A program made the position numbers and the translations under genes. From contig JAFAZH010000048.1 in NCBI GenBank assembly GCA_019239895.1, forward strand, positions 62,001 to 126,000: DNA of 64,000 nucleotides, written 5' to 3'. Position 1 is the stretch's first letter. The number at the start of each line of letters is the position of its first letter. This stretch comes from Abditibacteriaceae bacterium (GTDB lineage: Bacteria; Armatimonadota; Abditibacteriia; Abditibacteriales; Abditibacteriaceae). The notes under the pieces were generated by a model. That model saw only the letters and a program-made list of their open reading frames with translations. It searched no databases and was not told the origin of the DNA. Of this stretch, positions 9,040-17,615 are shown in pieces.

Positions 9040-11721
9040 ATGGAAGCAATTAAATTTCCCACGGGCAACGTAACCCTCGTTCATACTGACCTCGAACGCT
9101 CCTCAGAATTATCTGAGCGTTTGGGCATCGCTTTTGAAGCAACGCGAGACGAGCATTTTCACTTGTTACGCAAGTATTTGCAACAGTGGGGAGGATTTGA
9201 AATTGAAACGGCAGGCGACTCGTTCTTTGCTGTCTTCGCTAACGCCAGTGCCGCTGTACAATTTGCGGTGGACGTGCAACACGCTTTTGCGCAACACCAA
9301 TGGCCCGACGAAGTGGGGTCTCTGGCAGTTCGTATCGGAATCCATAGTGGGGAACCCTTCGTTAGGGATGATCAGGGCCGACTTACTTACCGAGGCCCAG
9401 TTACCAATCGGACGGCGCGTATTCAAGCGGCTGGACATGGCGGACAAATTCTTATTTCAGATGTAACCCATGCGCTGACGAGAAACACCTTGCCTCCTGA
9501 CATCTTCCTGCGCAGTTGTGGTTTACATCGTCTTAAAGGTGTAGGTGAAGAACACCTCTGGCAAGTGTGCCATCCAAATCTGCGCCATGATTTCCCGGCT
9601 CTTAATTCTTTGCAGGTGGGCCAAGTTCAACTCCCTCTATATCTCACCCCTTTCATGGGCCGCGAAAAGGATGTGGCACATCTCAAAGAAATTCTGGCGG
9701 ACACCCCCACACGCTTAATCCTGCTTTTAGGGCCTGGGGGAGTTGGAAAAACTCGTCTCTCAGTACGTATCGCAGAAGAAGCCGCTAATCAGTATGCATC
9801 TGGTGTCTGGTTCATTGAACTAGAAAGGGCCAATACACAGCAGGAAATGTTTGCCACTCTTGCTAACCGGATCAACGTTCCCCTTCAAATTAATCAAACT
9901 GAAGAAGAGAGCGTGCTGACTTTTTTGAGTAGCAAAAACCTGTTGCTTGTCTTAGATAATGTCGAGCAGATAGCTGGAGTCTCAACCGCCATCAGCAAAA
10001 TCGGGCAAGTAGCGCCTGATGTGAAATGTCTGGTCTCTTCACGAGAGAAGCTTCAAATTGGGGGGATGTGCATATTCGAGGTTGCACCACTCCCCATACC
10101 AGCGTCTCCTCATCTCACGGCTGAACACCTTTTAGACATTGAAAGCGTCCAATTTTTTGTAGAACAGGCCCGACTACACCAACATAACTTCCAGATAACT
10201 AACGATACAGCAAATGATGTTGCTGCTCTGTGTCGTCAACTTGGAGGGCTACCACTCTCATTAGAATTAGCGGCAGCCTGGGTTAGTGAACTAACACCGC
10301 GTGAAATTCTAGGAGAAATTCGGCAACGCTTCGATTTCCTGGAGGTGGATTTTACTAATCTACCGGAGCGGCAACGGACGATACGCTCTTCTATTGATTG
10401 GTCTTACAATCGTCTGTCCCCGGAGGAACAGCACATCTTTGCCACCGTAAGTATCTTTACTGGCGGTTTCGTGAGCGAGGCAGCCGCCACCGTTTGCCAG
10501 CTAACAAAACCTCAGATGCTCGTTTTGCTCCGTAAGCTACACGATAAATCTTTATTGACCCGCTATGAGGTAGGTCAACAGACACGGTTTACTATGTTAC
10601 AGACAATCTTAGCTTATGCTGGAGAAAAGCTGGCAGAGTTGCCTCAGATACAACAGGTGGCTGAGGCACATGCAAAGTATTTTACGAATTTTGCCGTAAA
10701 TTTCTCGCGTGAGTTTCAGAGGCGAGCGACTAACGAAGTGGTACGATTGCGGGCTTTTGAGACTGACATAGATAATGTGCGAACTGCGATGGGCTGGAGT
10801 GAGAAATCAAAAAAATATGAAGATGTGGCACACTTATCTCTGGCATTAGGCCTCTTCCTCCAACAACGTGGTTTTCAGCAGGAAGCACAGAATCGCGTTG
10901 AGACCGGATTGCAAGCTGTTCAACACTCTTCTGCGGATGCTATAAAAGTGTATTCAGATTTGCTTTGTCTACGTGCCACTTTATATCTAGATAAACATCA
11001 ATGGGCTGAAGCGTATAAATACGCCAGTACAGCACTCACATCTTTAGATAGACTTTCCCAGGATGATATCGAAGTGCGTCAAGGCAAAGGTCGTACCCTT
11101 AACTTTTTAGGGTTAGCTGCCACCGGAGATAAACAGTATGGCCAGGCTCGCGCCTATCTAACCTCAGCACTAGATTGCTTCAATGATACCGACGACAGAA
11201 CTGGTTTGGCTATCGTTCGCAACAACCTTGGACGTATCGAACATGCAGATGTTAATGGTGACAAGATAGCAGCGGAAGGCCACTTTCAGATGGCACTTAA
11301 ACTCTACCGAGAAAACGCTGATCAGCGAGGTCTCAGCGAAGCTTTGACTAACTTAGGAGTGTTAGCCTTTGATCAAGGGCATTTGGATCAAGCCTGGCAC
11401 TTCTATAAAGATGCTTTGCAGTTAGCTCAGGAGTTGCAACACCCCTACGGCGTTGGGCTAACGCTTTGCAATCTTGGCGAAGTTGCTGAACAACAGGGTG
11501 ATTTCCGACGTGCTTATCGCCTCTTCTCCGTTGCCGAACATATTTTCGACCAAGTAGCTTCCCCTTATCAACAATATGCGCTCACAGCTAAACAACAGGT
11601 GATAACAAGAATAGAAGGAAGGGTTCCATCTGACTTACAGAATGAGCAATACAAAGAAAAACCCTTGGAGAAACTCATTGATTGGGCATTAGCCCCTTCA
11701 GGGCCTGTCCTTCAGCCTTAG
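9040..11721 (+). CDS. Nucleotide cyclase-like / NB-ARC ATPase / TPR signalling protein
   Basis: The protein has 893 residues in three parts. Residues 1-185 form a class III adenylate/guanylate cyclase homology domain: VHTDLERS and ETAGDSFF carry the two metal-binding Asp positions, and TNRTARI matches the Asn/Arg transition-state motif, so activity is plausible. Residues about 200-540 form a STAND/NB-ARC ATPase with P-loop GPGGVGKT (Lys237), Walker B-like LLLVLDNVEQ, SSREKL and GLPLSLELAAAW. Residues about 560-880 are TPR repeats. This order is well known in large bacterial sensor-regulators, often with an added DNA-binding domain; none is seen here. It likely couples ligand or protein sensing by the TPR/STAND part to cyclic-nucleotide signalling, but the input is unknown. 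No Shine-Dalgarno is evident before ATG 9040. Confidence 0.85.
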   Translation: MEAIKFPTGNVTLVHTDLERSSELSERLGIAFEATRDEHFHLLRKYLQQWGGFEIETAGDSFFAVFANASAAVQFAVDVQHAFAQHQWPDEVGSLAVRIGIHSGEPFVRDDQGRLTYRGPVTNRTARIQAAGHGGQILISDVTHALTRNTLPPDIFLRSCGLHRLKGVGEEHLWQVCHPNLRHDFPALNSLQVGQVQLPLYLTPFMGREKDVAHLKEILADTPTRLILLLGPGGVGKTRLSVRIAEEAANQYASGVWFIELERANTQQEMFATLANRINVPLQINQTEEESVLTFLSSKNLLLVLDNVEQIAGVSTAISKIGQVAPDVKCLVSSREKLQIGGMCIFEVAPLPIPASPHLTAEHLLDIESVQFFVEQARLHQHNFQITNDTANDVAALCRQLGGLPLSLELAAAWVSELTPREILGEIRQRFDFLEVDFTNLPERQRTIRSSIDWSYNRLSPEEQHIFATVSIFTGGFVSEAAATVCQLTKPQMLVLLRKLHDKSLLTRYEVGQQTRFTMLQTILAYAGEKLAELPQIQQVAEAHAKYFTNFAVNFSREFQRRATNEVVRLRAFETDIDNVRTAMGWSEKSKKYEDVAHLSLALGLFLQQRGFQQEAQNRVETGLQAVQHSSADAIKVYSDLLCLRATLYLDKHQWAEAYKYASTALTSLDRLSQDDIEVRQGKGRTLNFLGLAATGDKQYGQARAYLTSALDCFNDTDDRTGLAIVRNNLGRIEHADVNGDKIAAEGHFQMALKLYRENADQRGLSEALTNLGVLAFDQGHLDQAWHFYKDALQLAQELQHPYGVGLTLCNLGEVAEQQGDFRRAYRLFSVAEHIFDQVASPYQQYALTAKQQVITRIEGRVPSDLQNEQYKEKPLEKLIDWALAPSGPVLQP

Positions 11722-11793
11722 CCTTTAGGCTGTTAATCTACGACAAGCAGCTTTCTCAGTGTAAAAATCGTCTGTTTCGGGTAAGATTATAAT

Positions 11794-12276
11794 GTGCTAC
11801 CTGCATCCCAAACTCCAAATCCACCCGCATCCGGTCAAGCGAACCCAGCAAAACGACTTTTAGTGCCAGTCGTGGTGGCGATCATGCTTTATACCTTCCT
11901 GATCGGCTGGGGCTTGCTGTTTAAATGGGTGCGCCCCGACAGCGCCTATTTACTCATTGCGCTGCCTTGTCTCGTGCCCGTAGCCTGGTATGGTTATGGC
12001 TTCCTCAATGTGGCCGATGGGCGGCAGGACTTTGGGCTTTTAGTCTCAGCGGCAGGTTGGGCGCTGATCGCCCTGGCCCTTATCATCAAACATGGCGCTG
12101 TCACCAGTGCGGCTGCGGCGGGCACGGCACCAGCGGAAGCGGCGGCCACTGCGGACACCCCGCTGGCCTCCATCTTATGCGCGGTTTTCGCGGTTTTGTT
12201 GCTCGCAGTGGGCGGCGCAGTCTCGTGGCAAGCCTGGCAACAAGAGATAAATGCCGGGCATGGTATTACGGATTAA
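11794..12276 (+). CDS. Small integral membrane protein, 160 aa
   Basis: I do not recognise the family. A polar N-terminus rich in Pro and Ala is followed by about four hydrophobic segments (roughly residues 24-44, 52-68, 78-98 and 124-146), so it is an inner-membrane protein. A loop rich in Ala and Thr (AAAAGTAPAEAAATAD) lies before the last segment. The start is GTG at 11794 and no good ribosome-binding site is visible. A TATAAT ends directly before this GTG (11788-11793), so the true transcript start or start codon may lie further in. It sits upstream of pilT on the same strand and could belong to that group. Confidence 0.55.
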   Translation: MLPASQTPNPPASGQANPAKRLLVPVVVAIMLYTFLIGWGLLFKWVRPDSAYLLIALPCLVPVAWYGYGFLNVADGRQDFGLLVSAAGWALIALALIIKHGAVTSAAAAGTAPAEAAATADTPLASILCAVFAVLLLAVGGAVSWQAWQQEINAGHGITD

Positions 12277-12291
12277 TCCTCAGCCACTGGC

Positions 12292-12384
12292 CATTTGTCC
12301 TTTGTAGACGCTCCCAAATAAAGGGCAAATGATAAAGCGTTATGAACTTTACACTAATGACCAACAACTATTGACAAAGGACAA
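12292..12384. repeat. CATTTGTCCTTTG inverted-repeat cluster before pilT
   Basis: CATTTGTCCTTT (12292-12303) pairs with AAAGGGCAAATG (12320-12331), allowing one G-T pair. A third inverted copy, ACAAAGGACAA, occurs at 12374-12384, just before the pilT start. The first pair could also terminate the preceding gene. Confidence 0.45.
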
Positions 12385-12390
12385 GCAGTT

Positions 12391-13476
12391 ATGGCAATAG
12401 ACATTGATGCACTTTTACGTTTTGGTACCGAAGCCGATGCTTCCGACGTGTTTTTGAAGGAGGGTGCGCCGCCTACTTTGCGACTGAATGGCACAGTGCG
12501 CAAACTCGATCATCCAACGCTGACCAATGACGACATTGAAGGCGTGGCCAAGATGATGATGTCGGGGGAGAAATGGTTAGCTTTTCAGACTCACCCCGAT
12601 CACGACTTATCCTATTCCATTCCTGGCGTCGCGCGTTTTCGCGTTAATGTGTATAAGCAGCGCGGCGCGATTGCGATGGTGCTCCGCGTGGTGAAGCTTA
12701 AAATTCGCCAATTTGCGGAATTGGGCCTGCCCGAAGTGCTGGCCGATTTCACGCGCAGCTTAGATGGCCTGGTGCTGGTGACTGGCCCGACGGGTTCGGG
12801 CAAATCCACGACCTTAGCCGCTATGTTAGACCTTATTAATCAGGAGCGGCGCGGCCATATTGTCACCATTGAAGACCCGATTGAATATATCCATCCTGAT
12901 AAGGGCTGCCTGGTTTCGCAACGCGAGGTTGGCATAGATACGGCCAAATTCGGTGATGCCTTGCGTGCCTCGTTGCGGGAAGCACCCGATGTGATCCTCG
13001 TTGGTGAGTTACGCGACGTGGAAACGATGGGTATCTGCTTACAGGCTGCCGAAACGGGCCACTTAGTCTTCTCGACGCTGCACACGGCTTCAGCGGCGGA
13101 ATCTATGGAACGTATTTTATCCATGTTTCAGCCCCACGAGAAAGCCCTCGTGCAACAGCGTTTATCAAAGACTATGCGCGCCATCATCTCGCAGAAACTG
13201 GTGCCCACCGTGGATGGCAAGAGCCGCGTCTGCGCGGTGGAAATCCTCAACGTCTCACCGACCGTCGCCCAGTATATTGAAGAAGGTCGCTCTGGCCAGA
13301 TTTACCAGGCGATTAAAGAAGGTGCCAGCCAGTGGAAGATGCAAACCATGAACATGGCGCTCGATAAACATGCGAAAGAAGGTAATATTACCGAAGAGCA
13401 GGCCCTGGAATATTCCAGTATCCGTTCCGAATTGCGGCAGATGCTACGACGCACTGCTGAAGAGGGCAAAGGGTAA
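12391..13476 (+). CDS. pilT: PilT-type type IV pilus retraction ATPase
   Basis: The protein has 361 residues, typical for PilT. The N-terminal PAS-like part (ASDVFLKEGAPPTLRLNG) is followed by the ATPase core: Walker A GPTGSGKST (Lys138), Asp box IVTIEDPIEY, Walker B region PDVILVGELRD and His box AAETGHLVFSTLHT. From family knowledge this hexameric cytoplasmic motor depolymerises type IV pili for twitching motility. AAGGA lies about 10 bases before ATG. A second PilT-like ATPase follows 170 bases downstream, in the manner of pilT/pilU pairs. No other pilus genes are in the window. Confidence 0.93.
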   Translation: MAIDIDALLRFGTEADASDVFLKEGAPPTLRLNGTVRKLDHPTLTNDDIEGVAKMMMSGEKWLAFQTHPDHDLSYSIPGVARFRVNVYKQRGAIAMVLRVVKLKIRQFAELGLPEVLADFTRSLDGLVLVTGPTGSGKSTTLAAMLDLINQERRGHIVTIEDPIEYIHPDKGCLVSQREVGIDTAKFGDALRASLREAPDVILVGELRDVETMGICLQAAETGHLVFSTLHTASAAESMERILSMFQPHEKALVQQRLSKTMRAIISQKLVPTVDGKSRVCAVEILNVSPTVAQYIEEGRSGQIYQAIKEGASQWKMQTMNMALDKHAKEGNITEEQALEYSSIRSELRQMLRRTAEEGKG

Positions 13477-13646
13477 CAGTTTAGCAACCTGGGTTTAGAG
13501 ATAAAGGTTTAGGGGTATATGTAGAAATAGGGTATGGGAGTTTGCGGGGACTGCTCCTCACTATCTCATCTTCACCAGTTAGCTCACATGTAAACACCAG
13601 CTTTTAGGCGCTAAACCTTATACCCAACTTTGACCGGGAGGGCATT

Positions 13647-15227
13647 GTGGCTCAGATTGACAATTTTATTGCGATGATGCAGCAGAAAAAGGTTGAGCGA
13701 GCGGTGCTCATCAATGACAAACCAGCGCATCTCTTCGCGCATGGCGATGACAGTCCTGGCCCCATCATTCCTGGAGCCAAGTTGCATGAGGTGGTGCAGG
13801 AAGTCACTCCGCCTCCGCTGCGTCCTCAACTGGGGCAGGATGGCGGGTTTCACTTCCCTTACCAATCGCCACATGGCATTTTTGAAATTGGTGTGGCACG
13901 CGGCCACGGCACTCTCCAGGTCACCATTGCCCCCCCTGTCCAGGCTAATGGCAATCCCTCAGCCAGTTTAGAAGCAGCTATCTCCAATTTAGTAGCTGAC
14001 ATTAATCCCTCGCCATCTCCATCCTTAGACGGACAGCCACCCGCGCCGGAAGTGGCACGGGTCTCCCCCATGATGGCGGGCGGCCACTCTGAAAAACTGG
14101 CGGTAGCCACTGCCGCCACACGGGGCACCAAGCACATTGGACATATTGATGAACTGTTTCATATGATGCGGCGTGTTGAAGCCAGTGATTTGCACCTTTC
14201 TTCCAAAGAATATCCCATGATGCGCGTGCATGGGGTGATGACCAAACTCGAAGAGTATGCGATTAATACCCACGATGACCTCAAGAAACTCCTGTGGGCC
14301 ATCGCGCCGCCGCGCAACCAGCAAGAGTGGGACGCCGAACACGATACCGACTTTGCGTATGAACTCGAAGACATCGCTCGCTTTCGCTGCAACTATTTCA
14401 TGGATCGCCACGGCATTGGCGCAGTGTTCCGGCTAATTCCTTCCGATGTCTGGACAGTTGAAGACTTAAAACTGCCCCAAGCGATGATTGATCTCTGCTA
14501 TCTGTCCAAAGGCTTAGTCGTGGTGACGGGGCCAACGGGTTCCGGCAAATCCACCACCCTGGCGGCCCTCATTGACTATGTGAACAAACACCGCGAAGAC
14601 CACATCATCACTATCGAAGACCCGGTGGAATTCGTGCATAACAATATCCGCTGCCTGATTAACCAGCGTGAAGTCCATGTCGCTACCGATTCCTTTGCCC
14701 GCGCCTTGCGCGCTTCATTGCGTGAAGACCCGGATATTATTCTGGTGGGTGAAATGCGTGACTTGGAAACCACCAAATTGGCCATCGAAGCGGCGGAAAC
14801 TGGCCACTTGGTCTTTGGCACGCTGCACACCAGTAGCGCCCCATCCACCGTAGACCGCATGATTGACCAGTTCCCCTCCGAAGAGCAAGCGCAAATTCGC
14901 GTTATGCTCTCGGAAACCATCAAAGGCGTCATCGCTCAGACCCTCTTGCGCACCAAAGATGGCAAGCGGGTGGCGGCTTACGAAATCTTGCTGGTGCCCG
15001 CTGCGGTAGCCAACCTGATCCGCGAAGGCAAGACTTTCCAGTTGCCATCCCAGATGCAAATCGGAAAGGGCCAAGGCATGATGACCATGAACGACTCAAT
15101 TTTGCGGCATGTTATGGAAGGCCGGGTTGATCCCCACGAGGGCTATGTCAAAGCCATTGATAAAGTGAGCCTGCTGCAATTGTATGAAGCGCATGACATC
15201 GCTTATAATATTGGCGACGGGGCATAA
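13647..15227 (+). CDS. PilT/PilU-like twitching ATPase with about 165-residue N-terminal extension
   Basis: The protein has 526 residues. The C-terminal 360 residues are a complete PilT-family ATPase: ASDLHLSSKEYP, Walker A GPTGSGKST (Lys301), IITIEDPVEF, DIILVGEMRD and AAETGHLVFGTLHT. The first 165 residues are unrelated to PilT. They contain a compact start (IDNFIAMMQQKKVERAVLIN), a Pro-rich stretch and a segment HFPYQSPHGIFEIGVARG that may be a small beta domain. Translation starts at GTG 13647 with GGGAGG five bases upstream. The preceding gap 13477-13646 shows no gene. It is probably an accessory retraction ATPase like PilU; the extension may give it a distinct partner or regulation. Confidence 0.9.
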   Translation: MAQIDNFIAMMQQKKVERAVLINDKPAHLFAHGDDSPGPIIPGAKLHEVVQEVTPPPLRPQLGQDGGFHFPYQSPHGIFEIGVARGHGTLQVTIAPPVQANGNPSASLEAAISNLVADINPSPSPSLDGQPPAPEVARVSPMMAGGHSEKLAVATAATRGTKHIGHIDELFHMMRRVEASDLHLSSKEYPMMRVHGVMTKLEEYAINTHDDLKKLLWAIAPPRNQQEWDAEHDTDFAYELEDIARFRCNYFMDRHGIGAVFRLIPSDVWTVEDLKLPQAMIDLCYLSKGLVVVTGPTGSGKSTTLAALIDYVNKHREDHIITIEDPVEFVHNNIRCLINQREVHVATDSFARALRASLREDPDIILVGEMRDLETTKLAIEAAETGHLVFGTLHTSSAPSTVDRMIDQFPSEEQAQIRVMLSETIKGVIAQTLLRTKDGKRVAAYEILLVPAAVANLIREGKTFQLPSQMQIGKGQGMMTMNDSILRHVMEGRVDPHEGYVKAIDKVSLLQLYEAHDIAYNIGDGA

Positions 15228-15270
15228 AAACGTAAGTAAAGCAACACATTATATAGCCCTTAAAACCGGC

Positions 15271-15348
15271 GTAGGGGCACCCCTTGTGGGTGCCCTTGTC
15301 ATGGATGCTAAAAATGCCGCAGCAAGGGCACCCACAAGGGGTGCCTAC
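15271..15348. repeat. Inverted repeat of the GTAGGGGCACCCCTTGTGGG type
   Basis: Arms at 15271-15297 and 15324-15348 are nearly perfect complements around a 26-base centre, so the element can form a long hairpin 43 bases after the PilT-like gene. Similar palindromes are dispersed in many bacterial genomes. The rest of the gap 15228-15660 has no recognisable gene or RNA. I compared 15400-15600 with a cyclic-di-GMP riboswitch by eye and saw no convincing match. Confidence 0.7.
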
Positions 15349-15660
15349 AGTAGACCCCGTCGTATGGAGGAATGCCTTTAACACGAACTTGCTATAACTA
15401 GGGTAAAATAATAAGTACTTGGCAAAGCTGCTCTCTACAGCTTGACCATGCAACCTCCGGCGCTTCTCGTCGGTCTTACTATCAGGGATGGCGCTCAACG
15501 ATGCCCCGGGCACGCCACTGTAACCTATCCAAAAGCCTGATAAACTTTTGAGTCGGTTTCTTGCGCTATGGCACTGGCCCCAGGAGGGTCGTTAGTGTCC
15601 GCACAAATTCCTGTCCACCCATAGTAAGAATGGTGATAAAACGAAGTTTGGGGAGCCGCA

Positions 15661-17415
15661 ATGGCCGAATTCAAATTTTTAGATGATGATGTTGCCCCAC
15701 CAGAGAAAGGTGCGGCTGAAGCTAAACCTACCGAGAACGCAGCCAATGCACCTGCTGTTGCGGCTACGGTACCACCCCCAACAGCCGCTCCCGGTTCCTT
15801 AACAGCTTCAGGAGGCGGCGTAGCCACGCCCTCAGTTCCGGTGCCACCAGTGCCTAAAGCACCAACACCTCCAACAGTGCCGCCTGCCAATGCGCGCCCA
15901 CCCGCACCAACAGTGCCCACACCGACAGTGCCCGGAATTGCACCCGGCACACGCCCCCAACCACCGCAGGCGAATCCAACTCAGGCCCGTAGCGGGGTTC
16001 CAGGAGCTAAACCAGCGGTGCCAGCGCCCGCCGTTCCTGCCCCCGCCGTACCATCTCCGGCGGTGCCAACGCCTCCGACTCCGGCAGCACAGACGAAAGC
16101 AGCGCAACCTGCTAATCCCCCAATGGCTGCTGTCACACCAACGGCACCAGCAACTTTACGCCGCTCCTCCATTGACGGCCCACGTCCTCCGGCTGCGCCG
16201 CCAACTGTGTCAACGCCCAGTGATCCCATGCTGCCAGCGACAGGCCCCGATGGGATGCCAGCAACCGGTGAACTGGCACGCTCTATGATGTCCACCCATG
16301 CCCGCGAGCGGGTGGATAAAGACTCACCGATCTGGCGTCAGGCTCTCGATACACTTGATCCTTTTGCCTACTGGATATTCCGCGTTGCTGCTGTTTTGGG
16401 CGGCGTATCTCTCCTGTACCTTCTCTGGGGCATCTTTGGTGGTGATATTGGCAATTTACAGCCAACTACTCCGGTCGCGCGTCAGCTTATCAGTAACTTG
16501 AGAATTGCGAGCACCGTCTTTAACTGGTCCGTAATCTTAATGGGCATCAGCCTGATTGTTTTGATGTTCGATGAAGGCAAGGTTGACATCGGCCTAATTG
16601 CGTTGGGTTTACTGTTCCATTTTGGCGTGCCGTGGTATCTCTTTTCGCCCAATGTGGGACGCTCCGCCGCCACCGGTGTTATGGCTTCCATCTTTCGCAA
16701 TGGCGGGTTTACCCTGACCGTGCTGGGCTTGTGCAAGTATGCCCTGGACGCGATGCGTTGGATCAGCACCCTGCCCGACCGCGCTCGGGGCCGGGCCGAT
16801 GTGGGAGTGGCCCATCAAGCGGAAGTGGCCCAGCAGCGTATTGCGCGCAATGCCTCCATGTTCTCACCATGCTGGCAATTGCCTTATTGCCGCGAGGTGA
16901 TTCGCAAGCAGTGCCCGGCGTATCTGGCCAAAAAGCGTTGCTGGAAGTTTGGGCGGGGCTGCTATTGTGACGAAGAGATGATCTCGCGCATTATACGGGG
17001 CGAATCCCTCGATGTGATTAAGGCCCCGACCCGCCTCAGTCGCCAGGGCAAGCCGCCCTGCGGTCGCTGCTATATTTACCTGGAGCATCAAACCCTCAAA
17101 TTCCGCTCCATGAGTTGGCTGGCCATTCCGGGCACTATTTTAGCCATGTTTGGCATCTGGCCCGTTTATACGAAGCTATTCCAAACTCTGGCCGGTTCAA
17201 TGGATAAATTCTGGGCCGGACTTTCCTTCAATGCCTACAACCTTGCGCCTGGTGCTATCAAAACCGACGTTCCTGGCGCGACGGATTTCGGTCAGCTCAA
17301 CCAACAACAAGTCGAAGCCTTCGCCCAGACGCTTTTCGGCGTTATCCTCGGCTTTATGTTGTTGATTTATATTTCAAAGTTCATTGAGTGGGCCATTTTT
17401 AAAGCTAAGTGGTAA
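15661..17415 (+). CDS. Pro/Ala-rich, Cys-rich multi-pass membrane protein
   Basis: I do not recognise a named family. The 584-residue protein starts with a short acidic segment, then about 180 residues rich in Pro, Ala and Val with repeats such as VPAPAVPAPAVP, a likely disordered arm. About four hydrophobic segments follow (roughly 237-260, 283-300, 309-330 and 340-360). A soluble Cys-rich region comes next with C404, C410, C418, C427, C434, C436, C467 and C470, the last two as CGRC. Two more membrane segments (about 480-500 and 555-575) close the protein. Eight Cys in about 65 residues suggest zinc or iron-sulfur binding on one face of the membrane; this is inference. GGGGAG precedes ATG 15661. 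It follows the two PilT-type ATPases on the same strand and may serve envelope or pilus functions. Confidence 0.75.
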   Translation: MAEFKFLDDDVAPPEKGAAEAKPTENAANAPAVAATVPPPTAAPGSLTASGGGVATPSVPVPPVPKAPTPPTVPPANARPPAPTVPTPTVPGIAPGTRPQPPQANPTQARSGVPGAKPAVPAPAVPAPAVPSPAVPTPPTPAAQTKAAQPANPPMAAVTPTAPATLRRSSIDGPRPPAAPPTVSTPSDPMLPATGPDGMPATGELARSMMSTHARERVDKDSPIWRQALDTLDPFAYWIFRVAAVLGGVSLLYLLWGIFGGDIGNLQPTTPVARQLISNLRIASTVFNWSVILMGISLIVLMFDEGKVDIGLIALGLLFHFGVPWYLFSPNVGRSAATGVMASIFRNGGFTLTVLGLCKYALDAMRWISTLPDRARGRADVGVAHQAEVAQQRIARNASMFSPCWQLPYCREVIRKQCPAYLAKKRCWKFGRGCYCDEEMISRIIRGESLDVIKAPTRLSRQGKPPCGRCYIYLEHQTLKFRSMSWLAIPGTILAMFGIWPVYTKLFQTLAGSMDKFWAGLSFNAYNLAPGAIKTDVPGATDFGQLNQQQVEAFAQTLFGVILGFMLLIYISKFIEWAIFKAKW

Positions 17416-17418
17416 GAC

Positions 17419-17606
17419 CTCAGCAGCCCTCACCCCTGGCCCCTCTCCCAATATTGGTAGAGGGGAGGTCACACTCTTACGCTGCTCAGGTACAAACGTA
17501 GTGTTAATATTCCCGGAGCGTCAGACTCGCACGGGCAACTCATAGTTTGTGCTCCCCTCTCCCTTTATTAACCTGGGAGTGTGAGGGCGGGGTGAGGGCT
17601 GCTGAG
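17419..17606. repeat. Inverted repeat of the CCCTCACCCC...CCCCTCTCCC family
   Basis: The outer 18 bases (17419-17436 and 17589-17606) are perfect complements, and CCCCTCTCCC-type hairpins lie inside each end. The element starts three bases after the stop of the Cys-rich protein gene and ends nine bases before the convergent peptidase stop, so it fills the gap. Related copies are at 31955, 47299 and 52553. Confidence 0.75.
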
Positions 17607-17615
17607 CAGCGGGCT

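Noticed and set aside
15400..15660. Possible riboswitch before the Cys-rich membrane protein
   Set aside because: No conserved core of the cyclic-di-GMP or other known classes could be matched by eye.
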